This document shows, one piece after another, positions 18,863 to 26,576 of a stretch of DNA of 64,000 bases. The notes below the pieces were generated by a model. The model was not told where the DNA came from. It worked only from the letters and a program-made list of their open reading frames with translations, and did no database searches. The position numbers and the translations under genes are program-made. Positions within the stretch are counted from its first letter, which is position 1; the number at the start of each line of letters is the position of its first letter. This DNA is from Burkholderia glumae LMG 2196 = ATCC 33617 (GTDB lineage: Bacteria; Pseudomonadota; Gammaproteobacteria; Burkholderiales; Burkholderiaceae), in contig NZ_CP009434.1 in assembly GCF_000960995.1 (NCBI RefSeq), forward strand, positions 2,480,001 through 2,544,000, read 5' to 3'.

Positions 18863-20050
18863 TCAATGCGACGCCTGCCATTCGATGCGCTCGCCGAGCC
18901 AGGCGCTGGCCTGCGCGACGCGCTCGCTCGTCTCGGCCTCGCTCTCGCCACTGACGATCACGCTCAGCACGTCGTCGGTATAGGACGCCGCGCGGCCGTT
19001 CACGACGCCCTGACGTCCGTTCACGTAGACGTTCGTGCACCACTCGAACGGCAAGGTCAACGGCAGCGCGCGCAGGACCGCCTCGCGAGTCGGGAACATC
19101 AGCGACGCCGAATAGCGTGCCGGGCGCCGCACCTCACCGATGCCGCTGTCGAGCCCGCACTGCGCGCGCACCCAGGCGCGGCTCAGGTTGAAGCCGTAGT
19201 CCTGCTCGATCAGCTCGATGATCAGCGAGCCGGCGGTACGGCTCGCGATTTCGTTGAGCAGCAGCGTACCGTCGGGCGCACAGAAGATCTCGGCATGGAA
19301 CGCGAGCGGATCGGTGGCCGGCAGCGCCGCGATCACCCGCTTGCAGAACGTCACCAGCCGCTCGCCGAGCTCGGTGTCGGGCTGCATCGTCAGGCTGCCG
19401 TAACAGCCGGCGGCCTGGTAGTCGAGCGACGAATTCACGTAGCGGTAAGGCACGATGAACTCATAGCGCCCGCCGCGCAACAGCCCGTTGACATGGAACA
19501 TCGTGCCTTCGACGAAGGTCTCCACCATGTATTGCCGCGCTGTCTGCTCACGCTGGAAATCATGCAGATCGCGCGCCTCGCGCAGCACGCGCACGCCGCG
19601 CGAGCCGGCGGCGTCCACCGGCTTGACCACGACCGGATAGCCGTGCTCCTCGATGAAGCCGGGCAGATCGGGCGCCAGCGCCAGGCGCCGGTAGCGCGCC
19701 GTCGGAATGCCGGCGGCCGCCATGTGGTCCTTCATCAGCACCTTGTCACGATAGGCGCGCGCGCTCTGCACCGATTGCCCCGGCAGGCCGAGCGCCTCGC
19801 GCAGCGCCGCGACGCGCAGCATGTCGTATTCGGACTGGGAAGCGATGAAACCGATCGGCGCGGTCCGGCCCAGCTCCAGGGCGAGCTGGTCGGCCAGCGG
19901 CGCGCCCAGGTCGTCGAACTTGCGGATCATCCGGTACTTGCCGGGCCGGTTCATCGGCTTGCTCGTCAGCGCATATACGTCCTGCTGCGCATCGGCAAGC
20001 CAGTTGTAGAAATCGAACTTGGTGGAACGGTTGAAGACCAGAAATGCCAT
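18863..20050 (-). CDS. ATP-grasp ligase (candidate amino acid/dipeptide ligase)
   Basis: 395-residue ATP-grasp enzyme. The central subdomain begins YRDKVLMKDHMAAAGIPTAR and contains the Lys of YPVVVKPVDAAGSRGV; the metal-binding residues lie in FHAEIFC and LLLNEIASRTAG. Such enzymes join a carboxylate to an amine through an acyl phosphate. They make dipeptides in bacilysin (BacD) and gamma-glutamyl amides in ethynylserine biosynthesis (BesA). I start it at ATG 20050; ATG 20059 is also possible but sits only two bases from the GAGG site. Sixth gene in the operon. The acceptor and donor substrates are not identifiable by eye. Confidence 0.85.
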   Translation of the reverse strand: MAFLVFNRSTKFDFYNWLADAQQDVYALTSKPMNRPGKYRMIRKFDDLGAPLADQLALELGRTAPIGFIASQSEYDMLRVAALREALGLPGQSVQSARAYRDKVLMKDHMAAAGIPTARYRRLALAPDLPGFIEEHGYPVVVKPVDAAGSRGVRVLREARDLHDFQREQTARQYMVETFVEGTMFHVNGLLRGGRYEFIVPYRYVNSSLDYQAAGCYGSLTMQPDTELGERLVTFCKRVIAALPATDPLAFHAEIFCAPDGTLLLNEIASRTAGSLIIELIEQDYGFNLSRAWVRAQCGLDSGIGEVRRPARYSASLMFPTREAVLRALPLTLPFEWCTNVYVNGRQGVVNGRAASYTDDVLSVIVSGESEAETSERVAQASAWLGERIEWQASH

Positions 20051-20148
20051 GATTGTCATTGCCTCGGTTCGAACCTGTTGTGACGACTGCCAGCGCGAAA
20101 CGAACGTGGACCTGGATCGCGCCCCCCCCCTTGCCTCGCGCCGCGCGC

Positions 20149-21036
20149 TCAGCAGACCTCGCGCACGATGCCGACCAGCGGCACGGCGGGCTCGATCACG
20201 CATTCGCCCGCCACGCGCCATGCGCCTGCGGACGGCGACACGACGAGGCGCGCGAGGCCGCAAGCGGGTCCGCCCTGGTCGATCACGACAGCGGCGCCGG
20301 CAGCAGTGCCCGCCTCGGCGAGGCGCGCGTAACGGACCACGGTGGGCGCGATGCCGCCGGTGGCCATGTCCTCCTGCGTGCCCACGCGATGCGGGAAATG
20401 CCGCGCGGCCAGCCGCGGCGCGACCCGGTCGCGGACGGCGAAGACATAGATGCCGGTGGCCCCCAGCCGCTCGCAAAGCGCATCGCGCTGCGCGGGGTCG
20501 ATCGAGATCGCGGCCAGCAGCGCCGCATCGGGCAATTCGAGCAACAGCTTCTCGCGCGGCGCGCCGACCGAACGCGCCAGCGTCGCGCCGGCCGCACGCA
20601 GCGCGTCGATCCGCGCGATACCGAGCGCTCGCAGCGCGTCGTCGAGCAGCCCCGCATCCAGGGGTTCCGAGCCCCCTCCATCCTGCGCATAGGACCAGCG
20701 CCGCGCACCGTCGCCGAGGACCGACACCGGCTTGCCGCCGATCTCGAACACCCGGCTCGCGCGCGGGCCGTCGTGCGCGTCGGCCCAAGCGGCGGCGGCC
20801 AGCAGGCCGTGCCCGCAGAACGCGATCTCGCCGCCCGGGGTGAAGAAGCGCAGGCCGGCATCGGCCGAGCCGGCGCCGCGACGCAGCCAGGTGACTTCGC
20901 CCTGCTGACGCCGCGCCAGCGCCACGCATGCCTCGAAGTCGACCTGCGCCGCCGCCTCGGTAGCGAACACGAAGGCGGCATTGCCGTGCTCGCCATCGAC
21001 CGTGAATGCCCTAGCGGGCGTGCCATGCCGGATCAT
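20149..21036 (-). CDS. PhzF-family isomerase/epimerase-like protein
   Basis: 295-residue protein with the DAP-epimerase fold seen in PhzF: the N-terminal GN motif (AFTVDGEHGN), a candidate catalytic Glu47 (RRQQGEVTW, aligning with Glu45 of PhzF), the half-repeat motif EIAFCGHGLLAAA, and RHFPHRVGTQEDMATGGIAPTV in the second half. PhzF moves a double bond and protonates a dienoic acid; relatives act as racemases or isomerases. Between the GalB-like hydratase and the ATP-grasp gene it probably isomerises an unsaturated acid or amino acid intermediate. The reaction is inferred from family only. Confidence 0.8.
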   Translation of the reverse strand: MIRHGTPARAFTVDGEHGNAAFVFATEAAAQVDFEACVALARRQQGEVTWLRRGAGSADAGLRFFTPGGEIAFCGHGLLAAAAWADAHDGPRASRVFEIGGKPVSVLGDGARRWSYAQDGGGSEPLDAGLLDDALRALGIARIDALRAAGATLARSVGAPREKLLLELPDAALLAAISIDPAQRDALCERLGATGIYVFAVRDRVAPRLAARHFPHRVGTQEDMATGGIAPTVVRYARLAEAGTAAGAAVVIDQGGPACGLARLVVSPSAGAWRVAGECVIEPAVPLVGIVREVC

Positions 21037-21066
21037 CTGCCGTTGCCTCCCTGGCCCGCCAGTCCG

Positions 21067-21774
21067 TCAGGCCAGCAGCGGCGCCACCGCCGGGAAGGCG
21101 CGCTGGAACGCTTCCGCATGCGTGATCGTCTGCGTCGCACGACGGCTCGCCTGCGCACCGCGCTGCAGCGCGACCCGCTCGTAGTAGGCCCATACGCCCT
21201 GCTGCGACGCAATGCACTCGAACACTTGGCGCTTGCGCTCCCAGAGCTTCGAGATGTCGACGAACAGATTCGCCTGGAAGTCGCACAGCTCCGGCTGATG
21301 GGGTTCGAAATAAAACAGGCTCGACGGCGCCACCATGTCGGGCCCATGGCCCGGCGCGGTCGCGAACACGCGAGCCTGCTGCACCATCTCGCAGCTGTTG
21401 GCGTGATCGACGTTGCCGGGATCGACCGGGGGATGCGTGACGATGGCATCGGGACGGAATTGCCGGATGATCCGGTTCAGCCGCACCGTGCTCTCGCGCG
21501 TGACCTCGAGCGGATAGTCGTCGAGATCGAAGCATTCGAGTTCGACGTCGAGCAGTTCGGCCGCCCGCCGCGCCTCGGCTTCGCGCGCGCGCTTGACCGT
21601 GGCGTGCGTGGCGTGCGCTTCCTTCCAGAGCCTGCCGGCCTCGCCCATCACGCCGAACGACAGGCAGACGACCTTCACGTCGTGCCCCTCGGCGCGATGG
21701 CGAAGCATGGTGCCCGCGGCACGCCAGACGAAATCGCCCGGGTGCGCCGCGACGACGAGCAGACGGTTACTCAT
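21067..21774 (-). CDS. PIG-L-fold hydratase, 4-oxalomesaconate hydratase (GalB)-like
   Basis: 235-residue PIG-L superfamily protein. The canonical deacetylase motif AHPDDE is AAHPGDFVW here, with His11 and Asp14 kept, and a third metal ligand His124 (DPGNVDHANSCE). The FVWR, CLSFG, FEPHQPELCDF and YYERVALQRGAQA segments match GalB of Pseudomonas putida, a zinc-dependent hydratase of gallate catabolism, rather than sugar deacetylases. Start at 21774 has GGGAGG six bases upstream and overlaps the aminotransferase stop by eight bases. No other gallate genes are present, so it probably hydrates or dehydrates an oxo-dicarboxylic or enoic intermediate in this pathway. Confidence 0.82.
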   Translation of the reverse strand: MSNRLLVVAAHPGDFVWRAAGTMLRHRAEGHDVKVVCLSFGVMGEAGRLWKEAHATHATVKRAREAEARRAAELLDVELECFDLDDYPLEVTRESTVRLNRIIRQFRPDAIVTHPPVDPGNVDHANSCEMVQQARVFATAPGHGPDMVAPSSLFYFEPHQPELCDFQANLFVDISKLWERKRQVFECIASQQGVWAYYERVALQRGAQASRRATQTITHAEAFQRAFPAVAPLLA

Positions 21775-22645
21775 GGTGATCCTCCCTGACGAGATCGAAA
21801 TAGCGGTCGACGAGCCGCCGTGTAACGGGTCGCGGAGCATGGTTGCGCAGCACGGACGAATCGACTGACGCGATCGGCGCGATCTCGAGCCCGGTGCCGC
21901 ACAGAAACGCCTCGTCGGCCAAGTGCAGCTCGTGCGGCATCAGCCGCTCCTCCGAAATCGTCAACCCTTCCTGCGCGCCGATTTGCAGGATCGCCTCGCG
22001 CGTGATGCTTGGCAGGATCGCCTGGTCGAGCGCCGGCGTGCGCAGCCGCCGGCCCGTCACCAGGAACAGCGCGGCCGTCGGTGCCTCGCTGAGATAGCCC
22101 TCGTCGTTCAGGAATACCGGGAAATCGAAGCCGGCCGCGCGCGCGGCGTGATCGGCGACGAACGGGATCGAGTACGCCGAGATGCACTTCAACGCGGGCG
22201 GAAACACGTCGTGGCGCGCCTTGCGCCAGCTCGAGATCGTCACCTTCGCGGCCAGGTCCTCGCCGAGCCACTTCTTGCGGCCCATCGGCTTCACGTCCAC
22301 GGTCAGCGCCGCCTCAAGCTTCGCGCCCATGTCGCCGACGTTGACGGCATGGATGCTCGGCCGGATGTAGCAGTCCTCGCGCAGACCGTTCGCTTCGATC
22401 AGCCGTTCGACGATTTCCGGAATCCGCTCGATGCCGGGGTCGGGCAAGCCGAGCGTGCGCGCCGAGCTGGCGAGCCGCTCGAGGTGCGCCGCCATTCTGA
22501 ACGGCCGCAACCGGCCCTCACGCGACAGGTAGGCACGCACGCCCTCGAACACGGACAAGCCGTAACGCATCGCCAGCGACGAGACGCGCACCGTCGCCTG
22601 CGATGCGTCGACGTAATCGCCGGCATGGAAGATGATTTTTGCCAA
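21767..22645 (-). CDS. Class-IV PLP aminotransferase (branched-chain aminotransferase-like)
   Basis: 292-residue fold-type IV enzyme. Candidate PLP Lys153 lies in FPPALKCISAY; Glu187 lies in DEGYLSEAPTAALFLV, where housekeeping IlvE enzymes have E-G-S-G-E-N. The start of the phosphate-binding cup is RYGLSVFEGVRAY. The changed EAPTAA loop suggests a substrate other than branched-chain amino acids, as in aminodeoxychorismate-lyase or natural-product relatives. It is translationally coupled to the GalB-like gene (8-bp overlap). Likely role: amination of a 2-oxo acid made by the upstream aldolase, giving the pathway its amino acid. Confidence 0.85.
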   Translation of the reverse strand: MAKIIFHAGDYVDASQATVRVSSLAMRYGLSVFEGVRAYLSREGRLRPFRMAAHLERLASSARTLGLPDPGIERIPEIVERLIEANGLREDCYIRPSIHAVNVGDMGAKLEAALTVDVKPMGRKKWLGEDLAAKVTISSWRKARHDVFPPALKCISAYSIPFVADHAARAAGFDFPVFLNDEGYLSEAPTAALFLVTGRRLRTPALDQAILPSITREAILQIGAQEGLTISEERLMPHELHLADEAFLCGTGLEIAPIASVDSSVLRNHAPRPVTRRLVDRYFDLVREDHHE

Positions 22646-22666
22646 ACCGAATCTCCTCGTCCTGGC

Positions 22667-23431
22667 TCAGGCTGCGTAGCGGAACGGCTCGGCCGCCGGA
22701 TCATGGAACTGCTCGTAGATCGCGTCGAAGTGCGCGTGGCGCCGGTCGATCGCGCGATCGAGATAGCGATGCGCCTGGATGCGCAGCTCGTCGGTCGTGC
22801 AGTAGGTATCGAGCAAGATCTCGGCCGTCTCGGCATGATCCTCCTCGAGGTCGCTGACGGCCGTGTGGTCGCCGCCCGCACGTTCGACCGCGCTCGCATG
22901 GTGAACGAAGAACTCGTAGCCCTCGGGCGGCAAGCGGTAAACGTCGCGCATCACCGACAGCATCGACTGGTTGCCGGCCGACACGACGGGCGGCTGGCCT
23001 TCCATCAGCAGCAGCACCGAGGCCACCCCGGCCGTGAAGTGGACCGTGGTGTTGCAGGCCTCGACGTTGTGGTCGATCACGGCCTGCGTCTGCGGCAGCA
23101 TCGGCGCGGTGTCGATGTCGCGCTGCGTCACGCCGAGCGCCTTGCCGAAGTCGACGAAAGTTTCGAGGTGACGTTTCGAGTGGCTGAAATGGCCGGTCTC
23201 CTCCTCGAATACGTTCTCCACCAGTTCGACGCGCAACTGGTGGTCGGGAATGCGCGACGCGATGCCGAGAATGTTGCGCGTCCAGTGGTTCTTGATCGGG
23301 AAGCGGTGAATCACGAAATTCTGCAGCAGGTGCTTGCTCGCCTTGCCGGCCAGCACCGTCTGGTAGAGCCGGCTGGTCATCTTCTTTCGGCTGTTGATCT
23401 TGTCGCGCAGGGATTGAACGAATTCGCTCAT
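22667..23431 (-). CDS. Heme-oxygenase-like fold non-heme iron oxygenase (HDO/TenA-like)
   Basis: 254-residue all-helical protein related to the iron-containing redox enzymes of the heme-oxygenase-like superfamily (UndA, SznF, BesC, CADD). Seen metal-ligand candidates: Glu72 and Glu78-x2-His81 (VENVFEEETGH), Glu144 (LLMEGQ), His177/His178 (FFVHHAS) and Glu196-x2-His199 (DLEEDHAE). The usual H-x3-[DE]-x2-H helix is not intact, because an insert of about ten residues separates HH from EEDH. Family members perform N-oxygenation, oxidative C-C cleavage or decarboxylation of amino and fatty acids. Here it may oxidise the amino acid from the adjacent aminotransferase; that is inference. Confidence 0.78.
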   Translation of the reverse strand: MSEFVQSLRDKINSRKKMTSRLYQTVLAGKASKHLLQNFVIHRFPIKNHWTRNILGIASRIPDHQLRVELVENVFEEETGHFSHSKRHLETFVDFGKALGVTQRDIDTAPMLPQTQAVIDHNVEACNTTVHFTAGVASVLLLMEGQPPVVSAGNQSMLSVMRDVYRLPPEGYEFFVHHASAVERAGGDHTAVSDLEEDHAETAEILLDTYCTTDELRIQAHRYLDRAIDRRHAHFDAIYEQFHDPAAEPFRYAA

Positions 23432-23444
23432 GGTGCGGTTCCTG

Positions 23445-24362
23445 TCAGTGGGAGGGTCGGGACTCGAGGGACTTGATCTTGTCGATGTTCAGGTTGTTGC
23501 GGCCGTAAAAGACGTTGTCGAGGCGCTCCTTGAAACGCACCGGAAAGAAGTCGTGCGGAAAGCTCGCCGGCATCTGCGAGAATCCGGCGATGTCGATCGG
23601 CCGTGAATCGGCCTTCGCGAGCTCCGAGAGCAGCACCTCGATCGCCGCGTTGCCGCCACCCTTGCCGACTCCGCCGATCGTGCCGTCGACCCACGACGCG
23701 CCCGCGCGCATCGCGGCCAGGGCGTTCGCGAACGCCAGATGCAGCGAGTCGTGCGCATGAAAGCCGATCTGGCCGGTGAAATGACGGCGCATCTCGCCGA
23801 CGATCGCGGCGACCTCGTCCGGGTAGAGCGCGCCGTTCGAATCGGCCGCGTAGACCGTGTCGAAGCCGGCCTCGGCCAGGGCGCGCGTGAGCGCGGCGAG
23901 CTGCGAGTGCGAGCGCTCGCTCACCCGCGTGATGTTGGCGCAGACCACGAGACCGAGCCGCGCGGCGCGCTCGCCGAGCGCGAGCACCTTCGGCAGGTTC
24001 TGGTCGGTGCAGGTGAAGCGGACCACCGAGACCGGCAACTCGGCGAGTTCGTCGAGATCGGCCGGCTCGGCGTCGCCGGGCGGCACCATCACCGCATAGC
24101 GGACAGCTTGCGTGCGCGCCAGCGAAGCGAGGAAGGCGGGCGGGCAGCGTGCGATAACCGTGGACGGGTGCCGTTCGACGTTGCGCCGCCGGAAATAGCC
24201 GACCTCGATCACATCCACGCCCGAGGCGAGCAGCCGCGTCAGGATCGCGTCGATCTGCGGCGCGGAAAAATCATGGCCATTGAGGTAACCGCCGTCCCGC
24301 AGGGTGCAGTCGAGCAGCGTGACGGCGCGCGCGCAATGCGCCTGATTCGACAGCAAGGTCAT
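23445..24362 (-). CDS. DRE-TIM metallolyase (HMGL-like aldolase/synthase)
   Basis: 305-residue TIM-barrel enzyme of the HMG-CoA lyase-like/DRE-TIM superfamily. The signature is LLDCTLRDGGYLNG (Asp18, Arg22, Asp23), and the metal-binding His202-x-His204-Asp205 lies in IGFHAHDSLHLAF. It resembles the barrel of 4-hydroxy-2-oxovalerate aldolase but lacks the C-terminal communication domain, and no acylating aldehyde dehydrogenase partner is nearby. It also lacks the regulatory domain of isopropylmalate synthase. First gene of the operon. Likely makes or cleaves a C-C bond next to a 2-oxo acid, providing the pathway's carbon skeleton. Confidence 0.82.
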   Translation of the reverse strand: MTLLSNQAHCARAVTLLDCTLRDGGYLNGHDFSAPQIDAILTRLLASGVDVIEVGYFRRRNVERHPSTVIARCPPAFLASLARTQAVRYAVMVPPGDAEPADLDELAELPVSVVRFTCTDQNLPKVLALGERAARLGLVVCANITRVSERSHSQLAALTRALAEAGFDTVYAADSNGALYPDEVAAIVGEMRRHFTGQIGFHAHDSLHLAFANALAAMRAGASWVDGTIGGVGKGGGNAAIEVLLSELAKADSRPIDIAGFSQMPASFPHDFFPVRFKERLDNVFYGRNNLNIDKIKSLESRPSH

Positions 24363-24385
24363 AGCCTGAACTCCACTATTCGAAC

Positions 24386-24400
24386 GCGCGTATTACGCGC
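24386..24400. promoter_or_regulatory. Perfect palindrome, candidate operator of the biosynthetic operon
   Basis: GCGCGTA-T-TACGCGC, a 7+1+7 perfect inverted repeat 24 bp upstream of the first start codon of the seven-gene operon. Position and symmetry fit a repressor site in the leader. No regulator gene lies in the operon itself. Confidence 0.45.
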
Positions 24401-24975
24401 ATCATCATGCATGCCGAGTGCAATACCTCACTCGCCGGCCGCAAACAGACGGAAAGTTGAGCACCTGACGCGGAAGATCATCATGCCGGCGAAAATGGTA
24501 TTTCGCGACGACACCGGATCGGCCTGACACCGACCGAATTGACATTCACATTCGAACAGAGCAATAGACGCTATTGCCGATTAGGTTCCGAAACGACGCA
24601 AGACTTGCCGAACAAGCGTATGAAAAAGCCATGAAGCGCACCGGATGTGGGGCCGCGAAACAACGCGATTTGGTTTTCAACAGTGTGGCACAACCATCGA
24701 TAAATATAAGAAAACAAAATAAATATTCCCGGATCATGGAATGCCATGCCCTTTCGGTCTATTTTTTGAATGATCTTTCCGAGATTTTCATATTCGAGGC
24801 GATTCCGCCATTCGCACCGCGCGCTCGATAAGACGTACGTCCTCATCTTCCGCGCCTGGCCAAATTGGGCAGCGGCAAGGCACACCGCCATCCATCTCAC
24901 CGACGAGACGTCATCCATGTTTGGCGAAAGGCAATGCGCGCCGGCCGGCATCGGCGGTCCGGAGCGCGCTGCCGC
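24401..24975. other. AT-rich non-coding leader between the operon and the chitinase gene
   Basis: A 575-bp stretch whose middle (about 24530-24790) is clearly lower in GC than all neighbours. It must hold the promoter of the operon starting at 24362 and the end of the chitinase transcript. Open frames exist on both strands (for example 24571-24951 minus), but they lack GC-rich third positions and recognisable protein features, so I do not call a gene. Confidence 0.5.
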
Positions 24976-26028
24976 TCAGAGGCCGAGCGCGGAGATGAAG
25001 CGGTTCGTGAAGCCGAGCGTGCCGGCCTGGCCGTAGCTGTTGCAGGTCGGCGAGGCATAGCGCTGCGTGCAGTCGTTGTCGCGATCGAGCGACCAGAAAT
25101 GCACGCCGGCCAGGCCGTTGCGCTGCACGAACGAGGCGACGGTGTCGACGTCGGCCAGCGTGAAGGTCTCGTCCTGCGTGTCGTTGCCGCCGATCATCGG
25201 GGTCAGCTCGATCTGGCTGTACGGCACGCCCCAGTAGTCGTGCAGGCTGTTGGCCGCGGCCACCGCGGATTGGCCCATCTCGCAGGCGCCGTTCACCACC
25301 GTGCAATTGCTCGCGATCGCGCTGCCGTAATCCATCACCATCAGGTTGATGATGTAATCCTTGAGGCCGGCCGCCTGGATCGCGTTCATCACCGACACGC
25401 CGGTCGAGCCGAGGCTCTGGGCCGCGTTGCCGCCGAGCGTCGCGATCGTGAAGCTGAAACGCAGGTTCGGGAAGCGGGCCTGCGCCGCCTTCACGCGCAG
25501 CACGAGGTTGTTGATGTCGGTCTGGCTCTGGCCGGCCTCGATGTCGAAATCGATGCCCTTCAGGCTGGCCGAGCGGTAGGTGTTGATGAACTTCGTGAAG
25601 TTCGCGTCCGAGCCGCAGGTGAACGAGCCGGCCGCGCCGCCCGTCGAGATGATGTAGTTGCGGCCCGCGGCCACCCAGCTCTGCACGTTCGCGCTCGCGA
25701 CCTGCGCGGCGCTCAAGCCCGACCAGGTCTCGCTGCCGCATTCGCCGGTGGCGAACGCCCAGGTCACCGTCTTGTCCCTCGCCGGCAGCACGTTCAGCAG
25801 CGGCTGCAGCGACCCGGTCACGGCCGTCGAGATGAGGTTGGTGTTCCAGTTCAGGCTGATCGTGAGGTCCTTGTACGGACCGAACACGAAGTTGGCCGGC
25901 AGCGCCGCGGCGGCGGGCACCGGCTCCTGGGCGCCCACTCCGGCGGCCAGTGCATGACCGGCGCTGCACAGCGTCAGGACGGCACCGCACAGCGCGGCGC
26001 CCAGGCCCTTTATCATCGTGGTTTTCAA
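24976..26028 (-). CDS. Secreted glycoside hydrolase family 18 chitinase-like protein
   Basis: 350-residue exported protein with signal peptide (KGLGAALCGAVLTLCSAGHALA) and one GH18 TIM barrel. The active-site strand reads LKGIDFDIEAG: DxDxE with the proton-donor Glu is intact, but the first Asp of DxxDxDxE is Lys. Other barrel landmarks are NYIISTGGAAGSF, NLMVMDYGSA and GVHFWSLDRDNDC. No carbohydrate-binding module is fused. Probably cleaves chitin-type polymers outside the cell. The changed first Asp could lower activity or alter pH dependence. It sits alone between the biosynthetic operon and the rhamnolipid operon. Confidence 0.85.
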   Translation of the reverse strand: MKTTMIKGLGAALCGAVLTLCSAGHALAAGVGAQEPVPAAAALPANFVFGPYKDLTISLNWNTNLISTAVTGSLQPLLNVLPARDKTVTWAFATGECGSETWSGLSAAQVASANVQSWVAAGRNYIISTGGAAGSFTCGSDANFTKFINTYRSASLKGIDFDIEAGQSQTDINNLVLRVKAAQARFPNLRFSFTIATLGGNAAQSLGSTGVSVMNAIQAAGLKDYIINLMVMDYGSAIASNCTVVNGACEMGQSAVAAANSLHDYWGVPYSQIELTPMIGGNDTQDETFTLADVDTVASFVQRNGLAGVHFWSLDRDNDCTQRYASPTCNSYGQAGTLGFTNRFISALGL

Positions 26029-26576
26029 AGTGAACTCCCGAGAGTAGGGAAAAATCCTTCCTTGATTATCGATTCGACTTGCCGCGCCACCGGCAATTTC
26101 GCGAGTCGATTCGGCACCCCGATTTCGAAATCACCGGATTCGCGGCATCAACACCTCGCTCCGAACGACTCGTCACCAGGCACCGGCGCTGCGCGCTGTT
26201 CAATCACAAGCCACATGCAATGAGCCGGGCGAAGCGGGCGCGGCGGCACGCACGGCAACGCGGCACACCGCAAGCAAGCATAGTATGTTCGACGGGGAAT
26301 ACACCTGTCCGGACTGATAGGGAATTCAAAAAATCAGGATTCTTGATTTTAAAGATAATTTATGTAGTTACACCAAAATACGTTTATCGAATCGAAATAG
26401 CGAATTGCAATGACCGGAGGCATGCCATGCGGCAGCCTGCTTGCGCTTGGGCCGCGGCGCCTCCTGCAACACGATTCGGCACCGCGCGGCGCGGGCCGGA
26501 TGGAAATCGCCGGGAACGACGCAGCTCGCGCGTGCCCGGCGAGCGGGCACGCGATGCGAGGCGCGGCCGCGCTCGC
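26029..26576. other. Intergenic region with weak hairpin, chitinase promoter zone
   Basis: 548 bp with no convincing gene. The centre (26325-26400) is AT-rich and contains an imperfect terminator-like dyad AAAATCA-N7-TGATTTT (26330-26350), placed downstream of the minus-strand efflux adaptor gene and upstream of the chitinase gene. It probably ends the rhamnolipid operon and starts the chitinase transcript. Confidence 0.45.

Noticed and set aside
21067..21774. Initial reading as an LmbE/PIG-L N-deacetylase
   Set aside because: The AHPDDE motif is replaced and the GalB-specific segments are present, so a hydratase-type assignment fits better.
24571..24951. Minus-strand frame of 126 codons in the AT-rich leader
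   Set aside because: No ribosome-binding site, no third-position GC bias and no family features; it overlaps the presumed promoter region.
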